Notes: generated by a model not told the origin, from the letters alone. Shown: positions 50,794 to 60,690, counted from the stretch's first letter. The stretch is DNA of 64,000 bases from Rheinheimera sp. MM224 (GCF_947090785.1 NZ_OX352320.1:3585001-3649000); one strand, 5' to 3'. Translations and numbers: made by a program.

Positions 50794-52475
50794 CTAATCT
50801 GTATCGCTGCGGTATTTCTCACGTAATCTGTTACGCATATAAATAGCCGCCATATTCAGCACCACAATCAATAACACCAGCACCAGTGCTGTGGCATAGA
50901 GTAAAGGACGCGAGGCTTCAACGTTTGGACTCTGGAAACCCACATCAAACACATGGAAACCTAAGTGCATAATTTTTTGGTCTAAGTGAACAAAAGGGAA
51001 GTTGCCATCTATAGGTAAAGTAGGAGCTAACTTCACCACCCCTACCAGCATCAGTGGCGCGACTTCACCTGCAGCTCGGGCCACAGCCAGAATTAAGCCA
51101 GTCATCATAGCCGGAGTAGCCAGTGGCACTACGACTTTCCATAAGGTTTCAGATTTAGTGGCGCCCAACGCCAGGCTACCCATACGAATAGTACTTGGAA
51201 TACGGGATAAACCTTCTTCTGTGGATACAATCACCACCGGAAGCGTAAGCAGCGCCAGCGTTAATGAAGCCCAGAACAGACCCGGAGTACCAAAAGTCGG
51301 GCTTGGTAAAGCTTCAGGGTAAAACAACTGATCGATGCTGCCACCCATAATGTAAACAAAGAAACCTAAACCAAAGACACCATAAACGATTGAAGGTACA
51401 CCAGCCAGGTTGTATACCGAAATCCGGATGATCTTCAACAGTGGACCTTGTTTGGCATATTCACGCAGGTAAATAGCTGCCAGCACACCAAAAGGCGTCA
51501 CGATAATGGCCATTAAGATAACCATAGTGACAGTACCAAAAATGGCCGGAAAAATACCGCCTTCGGTATTGGCTTCACGTGGCTCTTCAGTCAGGAAGTT
51601 ACCAATGCCTTTGACATAGTGTTTGGTTTTCTGCCAGACCGACATATCGTTGGGTGCATAAGCATGAACAATATTAGCCAGTGAAACTGTCACTTCACGG
51701 CCTTCCGCAGAACGAACTACTAAGCTGTCACGATTAGATTCAGCACGCAGTTGATCCAGCTTTTGCTGGATCACTTCGTATTCATCACTCAGTATTTTGT
51801 TTTCTGCAGCGGCCTGAGCTTTAAACTCTGCCATTTCAGCGTCAGACACTTTATCCAACACCAGCCGACGTTCAGCTAAACGTAGCTCTTCAATCTGGTT
51901 GTTGATGCGGCTGATGTCATTTTTTTCGATATCTTTCATCTGCTGGAAAATAGCGTTGGCGCGTTCAACCCGCTGCAACAGCTCTGGCCACATGGCCACA
52001 CCTTCAGCAATCAGTTTGTCGCCTTCAGTTAATTTCAGCGGAAAACCATAAAAGTTACCACGCTCACGACGCTCCAACGCAATAGCACCTTCAGGCACAG
52101 ACCAACCGCTAATTTCATAATCCATATACCAGGAGAAATCACGGCCATATACATCGCGGTTGCCTACTTTCACCAAATAACGGGTGACCGCCTCCAGCTC
52201 TGCTGGCACTGTAGCGCCCGACTCACGCAACATCACAGCTGACACTGTTTCAGCGCGCACCAGTTCACCCAGAATAACTTTTTTTGACCGGATTCAGGTG
52301 CCCACTCGGTCTGCTGTAAATCCGCAGGCCAGAAATGACTGCCACCACGCACCACAATCAAACCTAACACGCCCACCACCATCACCAGACACAAGGCGAT
52401 GGCACCGGCGTTTAACCAAATCCAGGGAGTCCCTGATCTGAACCAGGCTCTTACGCCAAATAAAGATTTCATCAA
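50794..52475 (-). CDS. pstA: Phosphate ABC transporter permease PstA, interrupted by a -1 frameshift
   Basis: Permease subunit of the high-affinity phosphate importer. The N-terminal part (from 52475: MKSLFGVRAWF..., one span, then HFWPADLQQTEWAPESGQKK) reads in one frame and stops at 52233. The rest (VILGELVRAETV... to the end) lies in the -1 frame, open from 52260. Joining them at the 7-A tract (52279-52285) gives about 560 residues, the long PstA type with a DUF3333-like N-terminal domain. The core permease is intact: GVLAAIYLREYAKQG, AGVPSIVYGVFGLG, GLSRIPSTIRMGSLALGATKSE. The frame break coincides with A AAA AAG in the correct register, so programmed -1 shifting, transcriptional slippage, a recent indel or a read error are all possible. 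Confidence 0.85.
52278..52284 (-). other. pstA: Candidate -1 slippery heptamer A AAA AAG in pstA
   Basis: On the minus strand the codons are GGT CAA AAA AAG TTA. The last A of CAA plus AAA AAG forms X XXY YYZ in frame, the same heptamer used in dnaX. Zero-frame translation would continue for 14 codons after AAG to a TGA; a -1 slip continues as GTT ATT CTG GGT (VILG) into the permease. A small GCTGA/TCAGC hairpin lies about 24 bases downstream, farther than is usual for a stimulator. No upstream Shine-Dalgarno-like stimulator is evident. Confidence 0.5.
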
Positions 52476-52487
52476 AGTGCCCCTTAA

Positions 52488-54776
52488 TTACAGATTGCTG
52501 AAGCGTTGACGTAAACGCTGCCGTATCACTTCGGCGAGAGTATTAAATACAAAGGTAAATACAAAGAGCACCAGCGCTGCCAGGAACAACACACGGAAGT
52601 GAGTGCTGCCTACCGCAGTTTCAGGAAGCTCAACCGCAATATTGGCGGATAAAGTACGCATACCTTCGAAGATATTAAAGTTCACTACAGGGCTGTTACC
52701 TGTTGCCATCAGCACGATCATGGTTTCACCCACAGCGCGGCCAAAACCCACCATGACCGCAGCGAACACACCTGGACTTGCGGTTGGCAATACCACACCA
52801 ACCATGGTTTGCCATGGTGTGGCGCCCAAAGCTAAAGAGCCCTGAGTTAAGTGGCGAGGCACGTTAAAAATGGCATCTTCAGCAATAGAGAAGATATTCG
52901 GAATAACAGCAAAGCCCATAGCTATACCTACAATCAATGCATTACGCTGGTCGTAGTTAATGCCATTGTCGGTAAACCACTGACGTAAGCTGCCATCAAA
53001 GAAAGTGTTGTCAATCATTGGGCTGGCACTGATAGCCAGGTAACCAAACAGAATAATTACAGGTACTAAAAACGCTGCTTCCCAGCCTAAACCAAAACGG
53101 TTACGGATAGATTCCGGCATATACCGCCATAAGTAGGCAGCTGCAAGCATCATAAATGGCATCAGGAACAGGATGGCAAATACAGCGCTTAAATACTCTT
53201 CAATAAAAGGCGCCAGCCATAAACCAGCCAGGAACCCCAAAATAACTGTAGGTAAAGCCGCCATAATTTCGATGGTAGGTTTTACCTTACCACGCAGCAC
53301 TGGCGTCATAAAATAAGCCACGTAAATCGCGCTCATAATCGCCAGCGGAGTGGCAAATAACATGGCAAAAAAGGCGGCTTTTAAAGTACCAATAGCCAGC
53401 GGCACCATGCTCATTTTCGCTTCAAATTCATCCGAACCTGCCGAGGCCTGCCAAATGTATTTAGCTTCATCACGGCCTTCGTACCATACCTCGTTCCACA
53501 GTGCTTTATAAGATACGTCAGGATGAGCATTTTCCAGCTCAAACTTATGCATCTGACCTTTATCATCCAGCATCAGGAAATTGGTATTGATAGGCGATAT
53601 AGCAATTTGTTTTGCGATCAGACTATCGTCAAAGGCTTCTAAAAATAAAGTGCGGGCTGAAGTACCGTAATGAATGCCTAAATGACCTTTATCATCGATA
53701 GCCATAAAGCCTTTACGGGAATATTCAGATTCAATTTGAGTGATAGCGCCTGGGTGCTGCTCAAAGTCACGGATTTGTTTTAAGTCGAAGTTGTTGTGCT
53801 GATCGCGCACTAAAAACCACTGACTCAATTCACCTTTAGAGGACCCCACCACCAAAGACACAGTACCCACCAGAAACTCCATAGCGGTAATTTGTGCGCT
53901 TGATGCAACTGCATTCACACTTTGTACTAAGCGCGCTTCTTGTGGGTTATTGATGGCGTAATAATGAATGTGACCTGTTTTATCAGAGACAAATAAATTC
54001 TGGAAGGTGTTATCGATCAGTATTTTAGTCGCAGACGCTGGTGCATCTGGCAAACTGTAATCGGTGCGAACTACTGTAGTTTCACCGGTCAGGAATACAG
54101 TTTCAGCCACCATATTCGACAGCACTAAACGACCGTCAGCCGTGTAGGCGCTCAACATGCGGTTTTCGTCTTTTTCCTGAATAGCAACAGCCAATAAAGC
54201 CTGGCCCTGAGCATCGACCTGCACAGGATTTTCACCTAAAGGAAAACTAATCTTAGGATTGACCTGGCGCTGGTCGTTTGGGTAACTCAACAGGTATTCG
54301 TGCTTGGCAATTAAAGCCTGACCGTTGGATAAACCTAAAATGATGGTACCAGTACGAGGGTCTGCTTTACCAAAAGCTGTGACTGTCACACCAGCAGGCA
54401 AAGCCAGCTGAACCTGTTGCTTTAGCTCACCTGTATCTGCATTAAAAAATTGCAACTTCGCATCAGAGGTAATGGTTAAACCCACTTCACCGTAACGCTC
54501 AATATTGCTGTGCAAAGGTTGTGCGCTTGGGCTTTGGTAGCTGGTTTTCTGTTCGACTGAAGCGGAGGAGAATAAAGGCCCTACTTCAGAAAACAGATAA
54601 ACAAATATAGTAGCAAAAGCCAGCACCACACTGATGCCGGCAAAGCTGATGCCATATTTGGAGATTTTATCTTTAATAGCACGCCAGCGCCGTAAGCGGG
54701 CCCGACGTTCACCAGTTGGCAGCAAAGAACGCGGTGAATCACCGGCTGACTGCTGACTTGGATGGGTTGAGTGCAT
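52488..54776 (-). CDS. pstC: Phosphate ABC transporter permease PstC, long form
   Basis: Permease subunit of 762 residues from ATG 54776; the upstream 33 in-frame codons have no support. E. coli PstC has 319 residues. Here a first membrane span (about 40-63) is followed by a periplasmic region of some 370 residues rich in beta-strand repeats (FGKADPRTGTIILGLSNGQALIAKH, TDGRLVLSNMVAET, DKTGHIHYYAINN), probably a propeller-like domain. Then comes the conserved permease: ALPTVILGFLAGLWLAPF, GFAVIPNIFSIAEDAI, GSLALGATPWQTMVGVVLPTA. This enlarged form occurs in Shewanella and Vibrio. 12 bases before pstA; separated from pstS by a terminator. Confidence 0.93.
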   Translation of the reverse strand: MHSTHPSQQSAGDSPRSLLPTGERRARLRRWRAIKDKISKYGISFAGISVVLAFATIFVYLFSEVGPLFSSASVEQKTSYQSPSAQPLHSNIERYGEVGLTITSDAKLQFFNADTGELKQQVQLALPAGVTVTAFGKADPRTGTIILGLSNGQALIAKHEYLLSYPNDQRQVNPKISFPLGENPVQVDAQGQALLAVAIQEKDENRMLSAYTADGRLVLSNMVAETVFLTGETTVVRTDYSLPDAPASATKILIDNTFQNLFVSDKTGHIHYYAINNPQEARLVQSVNAVASSAQITAMEFLVGTVSLVVGSSKGELSQWFLVRDQHNNFDLKQIRDFEQHPGAITQIESEYSRKGFMAIDDKGHLGIHYGTSARTLFLEAFDDSLIAKQIAISPINTNFLMLDDKGQMHKFELENAHPDVSYKALWNEVWYEGRDEAKYIWQASAGSDEFEAKMSMVPLAIGTLKAAFFAMLFATPLAIMSAIYVAYFMTPVLRGKVKPTIEIMAALPTVILGFLAGLWLAPFIEEYLSAVFAILFLMPFMMLAAAYLWRYMPESIRNRFGLGWEAAFLVPVIILFGYLAISASPMIDNTFFDGSLRQWFTDNGINYDQRNALIVGIAMGFAVIPNIFSIAEDAIFNVPRHLTQGSLALGATPWQTMVGVVLPTASPGVFAAVMVGFGRAVGETMIVLMATGNSPVVNFNIFEGMRTLSANIAVELPETAVGSTHFRVLFLAALVLFVFTFVFNTLAEVIRQRLRQRFSNL

Positions 54777-54855
54777 AGTTGCGATACCACCAGTTACTTT
54801 AAGATGCTGGCAACTATAGTAGAGTTTTATGACGGAAATATTACAGAGTGGTTTT

Positions 54856-54875
54856 TTGTCATATAAATGACACAA
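54856..54875 (-). promoter_or_regulatory. pstC: Weak Pho-box-like site upstream of pstC
   Basis: On the minus strand GTGTCAT-TTAT-ATGACAA: the first 7-mer matches the Pho repeat CTGTCAT at 6 of 7, but the second is inverted, so the site is more a palindrome than a direct repeat. It lies about 80 bases before pstC and could give a second promoter for pstCAB-phoU. Confidence 0.35.
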
Positions 54876-54921
54876 ATCAAGTCAGGCAGAAAAAATCAAA
54901 CATTTGTTTTTAATAGAAAAA

Positions 54922-54949
54922 AACAAGGCACCTTTCGGCGCCTTGTTTT
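54922..54949 (-). terminator. Terminator between pstS and pstC
   Basis: Hairpin AACAAGGC(A)CC / GG(C)GCCTTGTT with a short loop and, on the minus strand, a T-run. It lies 14 bases after the pstS stop. Partial termination here would give more PstS than membrane subunits, a common pst arrangement. Confidence 0.88.
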
Positions 54950-54963
54950 CGTATCGTTCAGAC

Positions 54964-55944
54964 TTATTTGATACCTAAGTCAGCCAGAGCTTTTGCAGCT
55001 ACTGTTGCTGGTACTGGCACATAACCGTCATGAGCTACTACGTCCTGGCCATTTTTTGACAGTACGAAGCGAACAAATTCACGCTCTAAAGGCAGCATTT
55101 CTTTGTTTGGGTGCTTGTTGATGTAAACGTACAGGAAACGGGATAACGGGTATTTACCATCTAAAGCGTGATCCGCATTTGGTGCATAAAACGGTTCGCC
55201 TTCTTTTTTCGCTAAAGGTAAAGCACGCACGCTTGATGTGATATAGCCGATACCTGAGTAACCGATACCGTTAATAGACTCACTGATACCCTGCACTACA
55301 GAAGCAGAACCTGGCTGTTCGTTGATGCTGGATTTAAAGTCACCGCCACATAAAGCAACATCTTTAAAGTAACCATAAGTACCAGATACAGCATTACGGC
55401 TGTATACAGTGAAATCACGGTTCGCCCACGCGCCTTCCATGCCTAACTGGCCCCAACGTGTCACGTCTTCTTTGTAACCACATTTACGGGTTGCAGAGAA
55501 AATAGCATCCACCTGAGCAATAGTCAGACCTTTTAACGGGTTGTCTTTGTTCACGTATACAGCTAACAAGTCGATAGCGACCGGAATAGCCATTGGTTTA
55601 TAGCCGTACTTGGCTTCGAAATCCTGAACTTCTGATGGCTTCATCGCACGGCTCATTGGGCCAAAGTTCGATGTACCTTCAGTTAAAGCTGTAGGAGCAG
55701 TAGAAGAACCAGCACCCTGGATTTGGATGTTCACGTTCGGGTATTGCTTACGGAACTCTTCTGCCCATTTGGTCATCAGGTTGTTTAACGTATCAGAACC
55801 GATGCTGGAAATGTTGCCTGAAACACCAGTGGATTTTACATAGGCTGGTAATTTAGGGTCGGCTTCGATAATGGCTGCCTGAGCTGTCAGGCCTAAAGTG
55901 GCTGCGATCAGACTTAATGAAGTTAATAACTTTGCTACTTTCAC
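54964..55944 (-). CDS. pstS: Periplasmic phosphate-binding protein PstS
   Basis: 326 residues with a signal peptide (cleavage near AQAA). Phosphate-site motifs are [28 protein letters not shown] and [12 protein letters not shown], with [19 protein letters not shown], matching the Shewanella/Vibrio PstS type. It starts with GTG (55942-55944) preceded by GGAG. A Pho promoter lies directly upstream, and a terminator follows, before pstC. Confidence 0.95.
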   Translation of the reverse strand: MKVAKLLTSLSLIAATLGLTAQAAIIEADPKLPAYVKSTGVSGNISSIGSDTLNNLMTKWAEEFRKQYPNVNIQIQGAGSSTAPTALTEGTSNFGPMSRAMKPSEVQDFEAKYGYKPMAIPVAIDLLAVYVNKDNPLKGLTIAQVDAIFSATRKCGYKEDVTRWGQLGMEGAWANRDFTVYSRNAVSGTYGYFKDVALCGGDFKSSINEQPGSASVVQGISESINGIGYSGIGYITSSVRALPLAKKEGEPFYAPNADHALDGKYPLSRFLYVYINKHPNKEMLPLEREFVRFVLSKNGQDVVAHDGYVPVPATVAAKALADLGIK

Positions 55945-56342
55945 GTTGCTCTCCTCACAACAGACAGATGCCTGTTCGTGGTTCAGGTTGTTTTCTGGGA
56001 CTCATCATAAGAAAGAAATATGACACTAATATGACGAAATAAAAGAACTCCAACCTAAACTCATTGAAGTTGTAGCAAAGCATCCATTTAGTCATAACAG
56101 CGAAGCTGGTTTTGATAAGGTACGAAAGTACATTCGTGAACACAGGCAAGAGTATCAACCAACACGCATAAAGCTGAGCTAGATCATTTTTTTTTAATTT
56201 GTCAGGAGAATTGCGACGACTTGACTGTCAAAAACTGGCCAGAGGTCTACAATGGGGTAAGCCAAATCTGGCTAACCCACTGTTTTTCAAAAGGTGTTTT
56301 GCATTTTTATCAGTTTTCCGCCGTTTCCGGGAGTAAGGTTGT
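55945..56342. other. Divergent pstS-gcvR intergenic region
   Basis: 398 bases that hold the pstS Pho promoter near the left end (56004-56037) and presumably the gcvR promoter on the right. A 67-codon minus-strand frame (55955-56158) overlaps the Pho promoter and has no family match, so I do not call it. No RNA gene is apparent. Confidence 0.6.
56004..56037 (-). promoter_or_regulatory. pstS: Pho promoter of pstS (Pho box plus -10)
   Basis: Reading the minus strand, TCGTCAT-ATTA-GTGTCAT (56037-56020) is a tandem of two 7-mers with a 4-base AT spacer, matching the PhoB box CTGTCAT-N4-CTGTCAT at 5 and 6 of 7. TATGAT (56009-56004), a near-consensus -10, lies exactly 10 bases beyond, the geometry of PhoB-dependent promoters lacking a -35. 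Strongly suggests PhoB control. Confidence 0.85.
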
Positions 56343-56843
56343 ATGAAGCAGTTGATTTTAACCGTTATAGGTCAGGATAAAGCAGGTTTAGTAGAACAAC
56401 TCGCCACAGTCATTGCCAGTCATCAAGGCAACTGGATGGCCAGTAACTTAAGTCACTTGGGTGGCTACTTTGCGGGTATATTGCAACTGGAAGTCCCTGA
56501 AGAACATCTGTTTGCACTGACAACAGAACTGGAACGTATGGCTGATCTGGATATTAAAATTCAGCAAGGCCTACATTCTGAAGTTCATCTGGATAAACAG
56601 CTGCAATTTGTCATCACAGGGAACGACAGACCCGGCATAGTGCGCGAGCTGTCCAGCGTGATCAAACACAAAGGTGCCAATATTATTCACTTCGAAAGCT
56701 CTAAACAAAGCGCACCCAACTGGGGAGTACCTTTGTTTCATGCGATAGCTACAGTAGAACTGCCTGCAGGTCTGAATAAAGATGAAGTAGTGAAAGCTCT
56801 TGAGGCTATAGCATCTGACGTAGTGGTTGATATTGAACACTAA
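56343..56843 (+). CDS. gcvR: Glycine cleavage system transcriptional repressor (double ACT-domain protein)
   Basis: 166-residue protein with two ACT domains: MKQLILTVIGQDKAGLVEQLATVI at the N-terminus and QFVITGNDRPGIVRELSSVIKHKGANI in the second half. This layout matches GcvR, which in E. coli binds glycine and antagonises GcvA. No gcv operon is in the window, so the target is inferred from the family only. AAGG precedes the ATG. Confidence 0.85.
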   Translation: MKQLILTVIGQDKAGLVEQLATVIASHQGNWMASNLSHLGGYFAGILQLEVPEEHLFALTTELERMADLDIKIQQGLHSEVHLDKQLQFVITGNDRPGIVRELSSVIKHKGANIIHFESSKQSAPNWGVPLFHAIATVELPAGLNKDEVVKALEAIASDVVVDIEH

Positions 56844-56901
56844 ATTCTCTGAAAAAAATATTTCTGTAATAGAGGATCAAGCCCTTGATCCTTTCATCAG
56901 T

Positions 56902-56919
56902 CTGTCATAAAACTGCCAT
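56902..56919 (+). promoter_or_regulatory. ppk1: Pho box upstream of ppk-ppx
   Basis: CTGTCAT-AAAA-CTGCCAT: two direct 7-mers with a 4-base A spacer, the first identical to the PhoB half-site and the second differing at one position. It ends 33 bases before the ppk start. A -10 at the expected distance (CAGAAC, 56930-56935) is poor, so the exact promoter is unclear. Suggests phosphate-starvation control of ppk-ppx. Confidence 0.8.
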
Positions 56920-56952
56920 AGAGTAGCTCCAGAACCCGATCAGGAGCGCGTT

Positions 56953-59073
56953 ATGGTCATTACAGAGCTAATACATACTGTGAGCGATACGAATTATTTT
57001 CCCCGCGAATTAAGCTGGCTGTCATTTAATGGCCGTGTACTGCAGGAAGCAGCTGACGAACGTAACCCTTTAATTGAACGTTTACGTTTTCTAGGTATTT
57101 ATTCTAATAACATGGATGAGTTTTTCCGGGTCCGGGTAGCGGATGTGAAACGCCGTATCCTGCTGAAAAAATACCATGCCAATGAACAGGAAGATGCTGA
57201 GCAGTTATTACACGATATTCAGAATATCGTGCTGCACATGGGCGAGCGCTTTAATAAAATTTATGACGATTTACAGCAGGAACTGCGTAAACACAATATT
57301 GAACTGATAGATAACTTTAAGCTGACAGACGCTCAGGCACAGTGGGCCAGAAGCTATTATCGCAGTGAAATACAGCGGCATTTATCGCCTATTATCCTTT
57401 CGGCCGAAGAAGTGAAACTGGCCAAGCATTTAGAAGACAACGCCACCTACCTGATGGTGGAAATGACCGGCTCTAATAAAGCTGAATACGCCATAGTGCA
57501 AGTACCTACTGGTGTGATGTCACGTTTTGTTGAACTGCCGCTGCATTTAAATAAAAGCAAAAAGAAAGGCCGCTACCGCCGACAGATTATTTTGCTCGAC
57601 GACATCATAGTGCACTGTTTAAAAGACTTGTTTAACGGCTTTTTTGACTTCTGCGAAATTCAGGCCTTTTCACTGAAACTGACCCGTGACGCCGAATACA
57701 ATATCAGCGATACGCTGGACCAGTCCCTGATCGACAAAATGTCCAAAGGCATCAAACAGCGCTTAAAATCTGAGCCAGTGCGTATGGTGTACGACAGCCA
57801 TATGCCTGAGCATATGCTGAAAATGCTGAAAAAATTACTCGGCTACAGCTCTTATGACTCCTTAATTCCTGGCGGTAAGTACCGTAACTTTAAAGACTTT
57901 ATTGGTTTTCCAAATATTGGCCATCCGTCTTTAGAATTCCCAGCCATGCCGGTATTAAAAAGTCCGGAATTTGAGCGTCATACCACCAGCTTTGAAGCAA
58001 TACGCACCTGCGACATTCTGCTGTATTACCCTTATCACAGCTTTGGCTATTTTACCGAGTGGGTGCGTCAGGCCTCCTTTGACCCTAAAGTCACCACTAT
58101 CAAAATGACCATGTACCGTGTCGCAAAAAATTCACGGGTCATTCGCTCCTTGCTGGATGCTGTGCGTAACGGCAAACAAGTGACAGTAGTGGTTGAGTTA
58201 AAAGCCCGTTTTGATGAAGAAAATAACATCAACTGGGCGCGGCGCATGACCGAAGCCGGTATTGAAGTGATCTTTGGCCTGCAAACCTTAAAAATTCACT
58301 CAAAACTCTGTTTAATCACGCGGCAGGAAAAAGGCAAAACAGTGAAGTTTGCCCATATAGGCACAGGTAACTTTAACGAAAAAACCGCCCGTATTTACAC
58401 CGACATGAGCTTATTCACCTGCCACAGTGAAATTTGTGACGAAGTGGATCAGGTGTTTGAATTTATTCAGTACAGCTATAAGCCGTTCCAGTTTAACCAT
58501 TTGATTGTCTCCCCAACCTGGAGCCGGCCTAAACTCAGTGCCTTGATAGAGCGGGAAACCAGTTTTGCCACTTCTGGCCGAAAAGCTGAAATCACGCTAA
58601 AAATCAATAATCTGGTCGACAACCAAATCATTGATTTGCTGTATAAAGCCAGCATGGCAGGCGTTAAAGTCCGTATTATGGTACGGGGTATGTGTTCGCT
58701 AATTCCTGGAGTCAAAGGCCGTAGTGACAATATCCACGTATTAAGTGTGCTGGACAGATACCTTGAACACGCCAGGGTTTATGTATTTAACAATGGCGGT
58801 GAAACGGATTTATATATCTCATCAGCCGACTGGATGACCCGTAACCTGGATCAGCGGGTAGAAGTAGGTGTGCCTATTTATGATGCGGCTATTAAGCAGC
58901 AAATCATGACCACACTGGATATTCAGTGGCACGACAACGTCAAAGCCCGGATTATTGATAAAGATCAAAGCAACCACTATGTAAAAAGAGGCAATAAGCG
59001 TAGCATTCGCTCCCAACAGGAAATCTACGATTATTTTGCTCAGTTGCAGCAATCCACTCAGGCCGGAACATGA
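56953..59073 (+). CDS. ppk1: Polyphosphate kinase 1
   Basis: 706-residue enzyme that builds polyphosphate from ATP. It begins with the N-domain RELSWLSFNGRVLQEAADE and NNMDEFFRVRVADVKR. The two phospholipase-D-like catalytic modules include LKIHSKLCLITR (catalytic His region), FAHIGTGNFNEKTARIYTDMSLF and SADWMTRNLDQRVEVGVP. Standard length. AGGAG precedes the ATG. Overlaps ppx by four bases (ATGA), so the pair is co-translated. Confidence 0.97.
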   Translation: MVITELIHTVSDTNYFPRELSWLSFNGRVLQEAADERNPLIERLRFLGIYSNNMDEFFRVRVADVKRRILLKKYHANEQEDAEQLLHDIQNIVLHMGERFNKIYDDLQQELRKHNIELIDNFKLTDAQAQWARSYYRSEIQRHLSPIILSAEEVKLAKHLEDNATYLMVEMTGSNKAEYAIVQVPTGVMSRFVELPLHLNKSKKKGRYRRQIILLDDIIVHCLKDLFNGFFDFCEIQAFSLKLTRDAEYNISDTLDQSLIDKMSKGIKQRLKSEPVRMVYDSHMPEHMLKMLKKLLGYSSYDSLIPGGKYRNFKDFIGFPNIGHPSLEFPAMPVLKSPEFERHTTSFEAIRTCDILLYYPYHSFGYFTEWVRQASFDPKVTTIKMTMYRVAKNSRVIRSLLDAVRNGKQVTVVVELKARFDEENNINWARRMTEAGIEVIFGLQTLKIHSKLCLITRQEKGKTVKFAHIGTGNFNEKTARIYTDMSLFTCHSEICDEVDQVFEFIQYSYKPFQFNHLIVSPTWSRPKLSALIERETSFATSGRKAEITLKINNLVDNQIIDLLYKASMAGVKVRIMVRGMCSLIPGVKGRSDNIHVLSVLDRYLEHARVYVFNNGGETDLYISSADWMTRNLDQRVEVGVPIYDAAIKQQIMTTLDIQWHDNVKARIIDKDQSNHYVKRGNKRSIRSQQEIYDYFAQLQQSTQAGT

Positions 59074-60653
59074 CCCACTGGACCAGCGCAGACGCTACTA
59101 CAGATACACAAAAAGCCGCTTCTTATATGGCGGCTGTTGATTTAGGCTCGAACAGCTTTCACATGGTGATAGCTCGTGTGGTAGACGGTGCATTACAACT
59201 GCTACACCGCGAAAAACAAAAAGTGCAGCTGGCCGAAGGTTTAACAGAAGATTTATTGCTCACCGAAGAAGCCATGTTACGTGGTCTGGCCGTGCTGGCT
59301 CAGTTTGCTGATACCTTAAAACCTGTACCGACACAATCGGTGCGGGTTATTGCTACTTACACCTTAAGACGGGCGAAAAATAGTGCTATGTTTTTACGTC
59401 GCGCTCAAGCCGTATTTCCCTTCCCTATTGAAGTGATTTCGGGTCAGGAAGAAGCACGTTTTATTTATCAGGGTGTGGCCCATTTTGAACATTATCAGGG
59501 CCGTCGACTGGTAATGGATATTGGGGGCGGCAGCACTGAGTTTGCTATAGGAGAAGGTTTCCAGCCGCTCAAACTGGCAAGCCGTAATATGGGCTGCGTC
59601 AGTTATGCTCAGTTTCATTTCCCCAATGGCCGCATCAGTGCCAAGAAGTTTGAACGCGCCATTTTACAGGCTGAACAGGAACTTGAACCTATAGTCTCAG
59701 CTTACCGTGAAACCGGCTGGCAACAGGCGGTCGGTACTTCAGGCACAATAAAAACCATTCGCGACATTATTGTCGGTTTAGGTTGGCATCCGGTTTGTAT
59801 TGAACTCGAACACCTACTGCAATTAAGAGACCTGCTGATAGCGCAGGAAAATAGCCTGCAGCTTGACTTACCAGGTTTAGCTGACGATCGGAAATTACTG
59901 ATCTGCTCCGGTTTAGCTATTCTGATTGCGGCTTTTAATATGCTTGGCATTTCACAAATGTATTATGTGGATGCGGCACTGCGTGAAGGCGTACTCTATG
60001 AAATGAGTGACCGCCTGCACCACCATGATATTCGTGAACATACCATTCAAAGTCTGATTAAAAGATACAGCATAGATACAGCTCAGGCCGACAGAGTGCG
60101 TCGCACAGCGCTGGAGTTATTTGCTCAGCTAAGGGCGAACTGGCAGTTGACGGATGAAATGGCAGATTTATTAAGTTGGGCAGCCACTGTGTATGAAATT
60201 GGCCTGCATATCAATTCGTCCAGTGTGCAGCGGCACTCGTCTTACATCTTAAAAAATGCCAATTTGCCTGGTTTTAACCAGGAACAGCAACAGCTTATCG
60301 CCACCCTGGTGCGCTCACATCGTCGTAAAATTAAAAGCGAAGATTTGTCACAGTTTTATTTGTATAGCTCAAGTCAGGTGGTGTCTTTATTGGTATTGCT
60401 GCGCATGGCGGTGTTACTCAATCAAAAACGCCGTGACGACTTTTTGCCTGAACTTAAAGCCCAAGGCCAAAATCAGCACCTTAGTCTGCACCTGCCTAAA
60501 GAATGGCTGGAACAACAGCCTTTATTGGTTGCTGATCTCCAGCAGGAGCAATTGCATCTGAAAAAGATTGCCTTTGTGCTCGACTGCCCCTATTTAGTAG
60601 AGTGCAGTTTGCAAAGTCCGGGTTTTGATCCATCCAGTTTGGATGAGGAGTAA
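59070..60653 (+). CDS. ppx: Exopolyphosphatase
   Basis: 527-residue Ppx/GppA-family enzyme that removes terminal phosphates from polyphosphate. Actin-like phosphate motifs: YMAAVDLGSNSFHMVIARV, EVISGQEEARFIYQGVAHF, LVMDIGGGSTEFAIGEG and VGTSGTIKTI. A C-terminal HD-like helical domain carries HSSYILKNANLPGF. The full long form points to Ppx rather than GppA, and the operon with ppk confirms it. Confidence 0.96.
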   Translation: MTHWTSADATTDTQKAASYMAAVDLGSNSFHMVIARVVDGALQLLHREKQKVQLAEGLTEDLLLTEEAMLRGLAVLAQFADTLKPVPTQSVRVIATYTLRRAKNSAMFLRRAQAVFPFPIEVISGQEEARFIYQGVAHFEHYQGRRLVMDIGGGSTEFAIGEGFQPLKLASRNMGCVSYAQFHFPNGRISAKKFERAILQAEQELEPIVSAYRETGWQQAVGTSGTIKTIRDIIVGLGWHPVCIELEHLLQLRDLLIAQENSLQLDLPGLADDRKLLICSGLAILIAAFNMLGISQMYYVDAALREGVLYEMSDRLHHHDIREHTIQSLIKRYSIDTAQADRVRRTALELFAQLRANWQLTDEMADLLSWAATVYEIGLHINSSSVQRHSSYILKNANLPGFNQEQQQLIATLVRSHRRKIKSEDLSQFYLYSSSQVVSLLVLLRMAVLLNQKRRDDFLPELKAQGQNQHLSLHLPKEWLEQQPLLVADLQQEQLHLKKIAFVLDCPYLVECSLQSPGFDPSSLDEE

Positions 60654-60690
60654 TCACATAACGCCCAACAGGCAAAAGGAAAAGTTACAG

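Noticed and set aside
55955..56158. 67-codon minus-strand frame between pstS and gcvR
   Set aside because: It runs through the Pho promoter of pstS and has no recognisable product.
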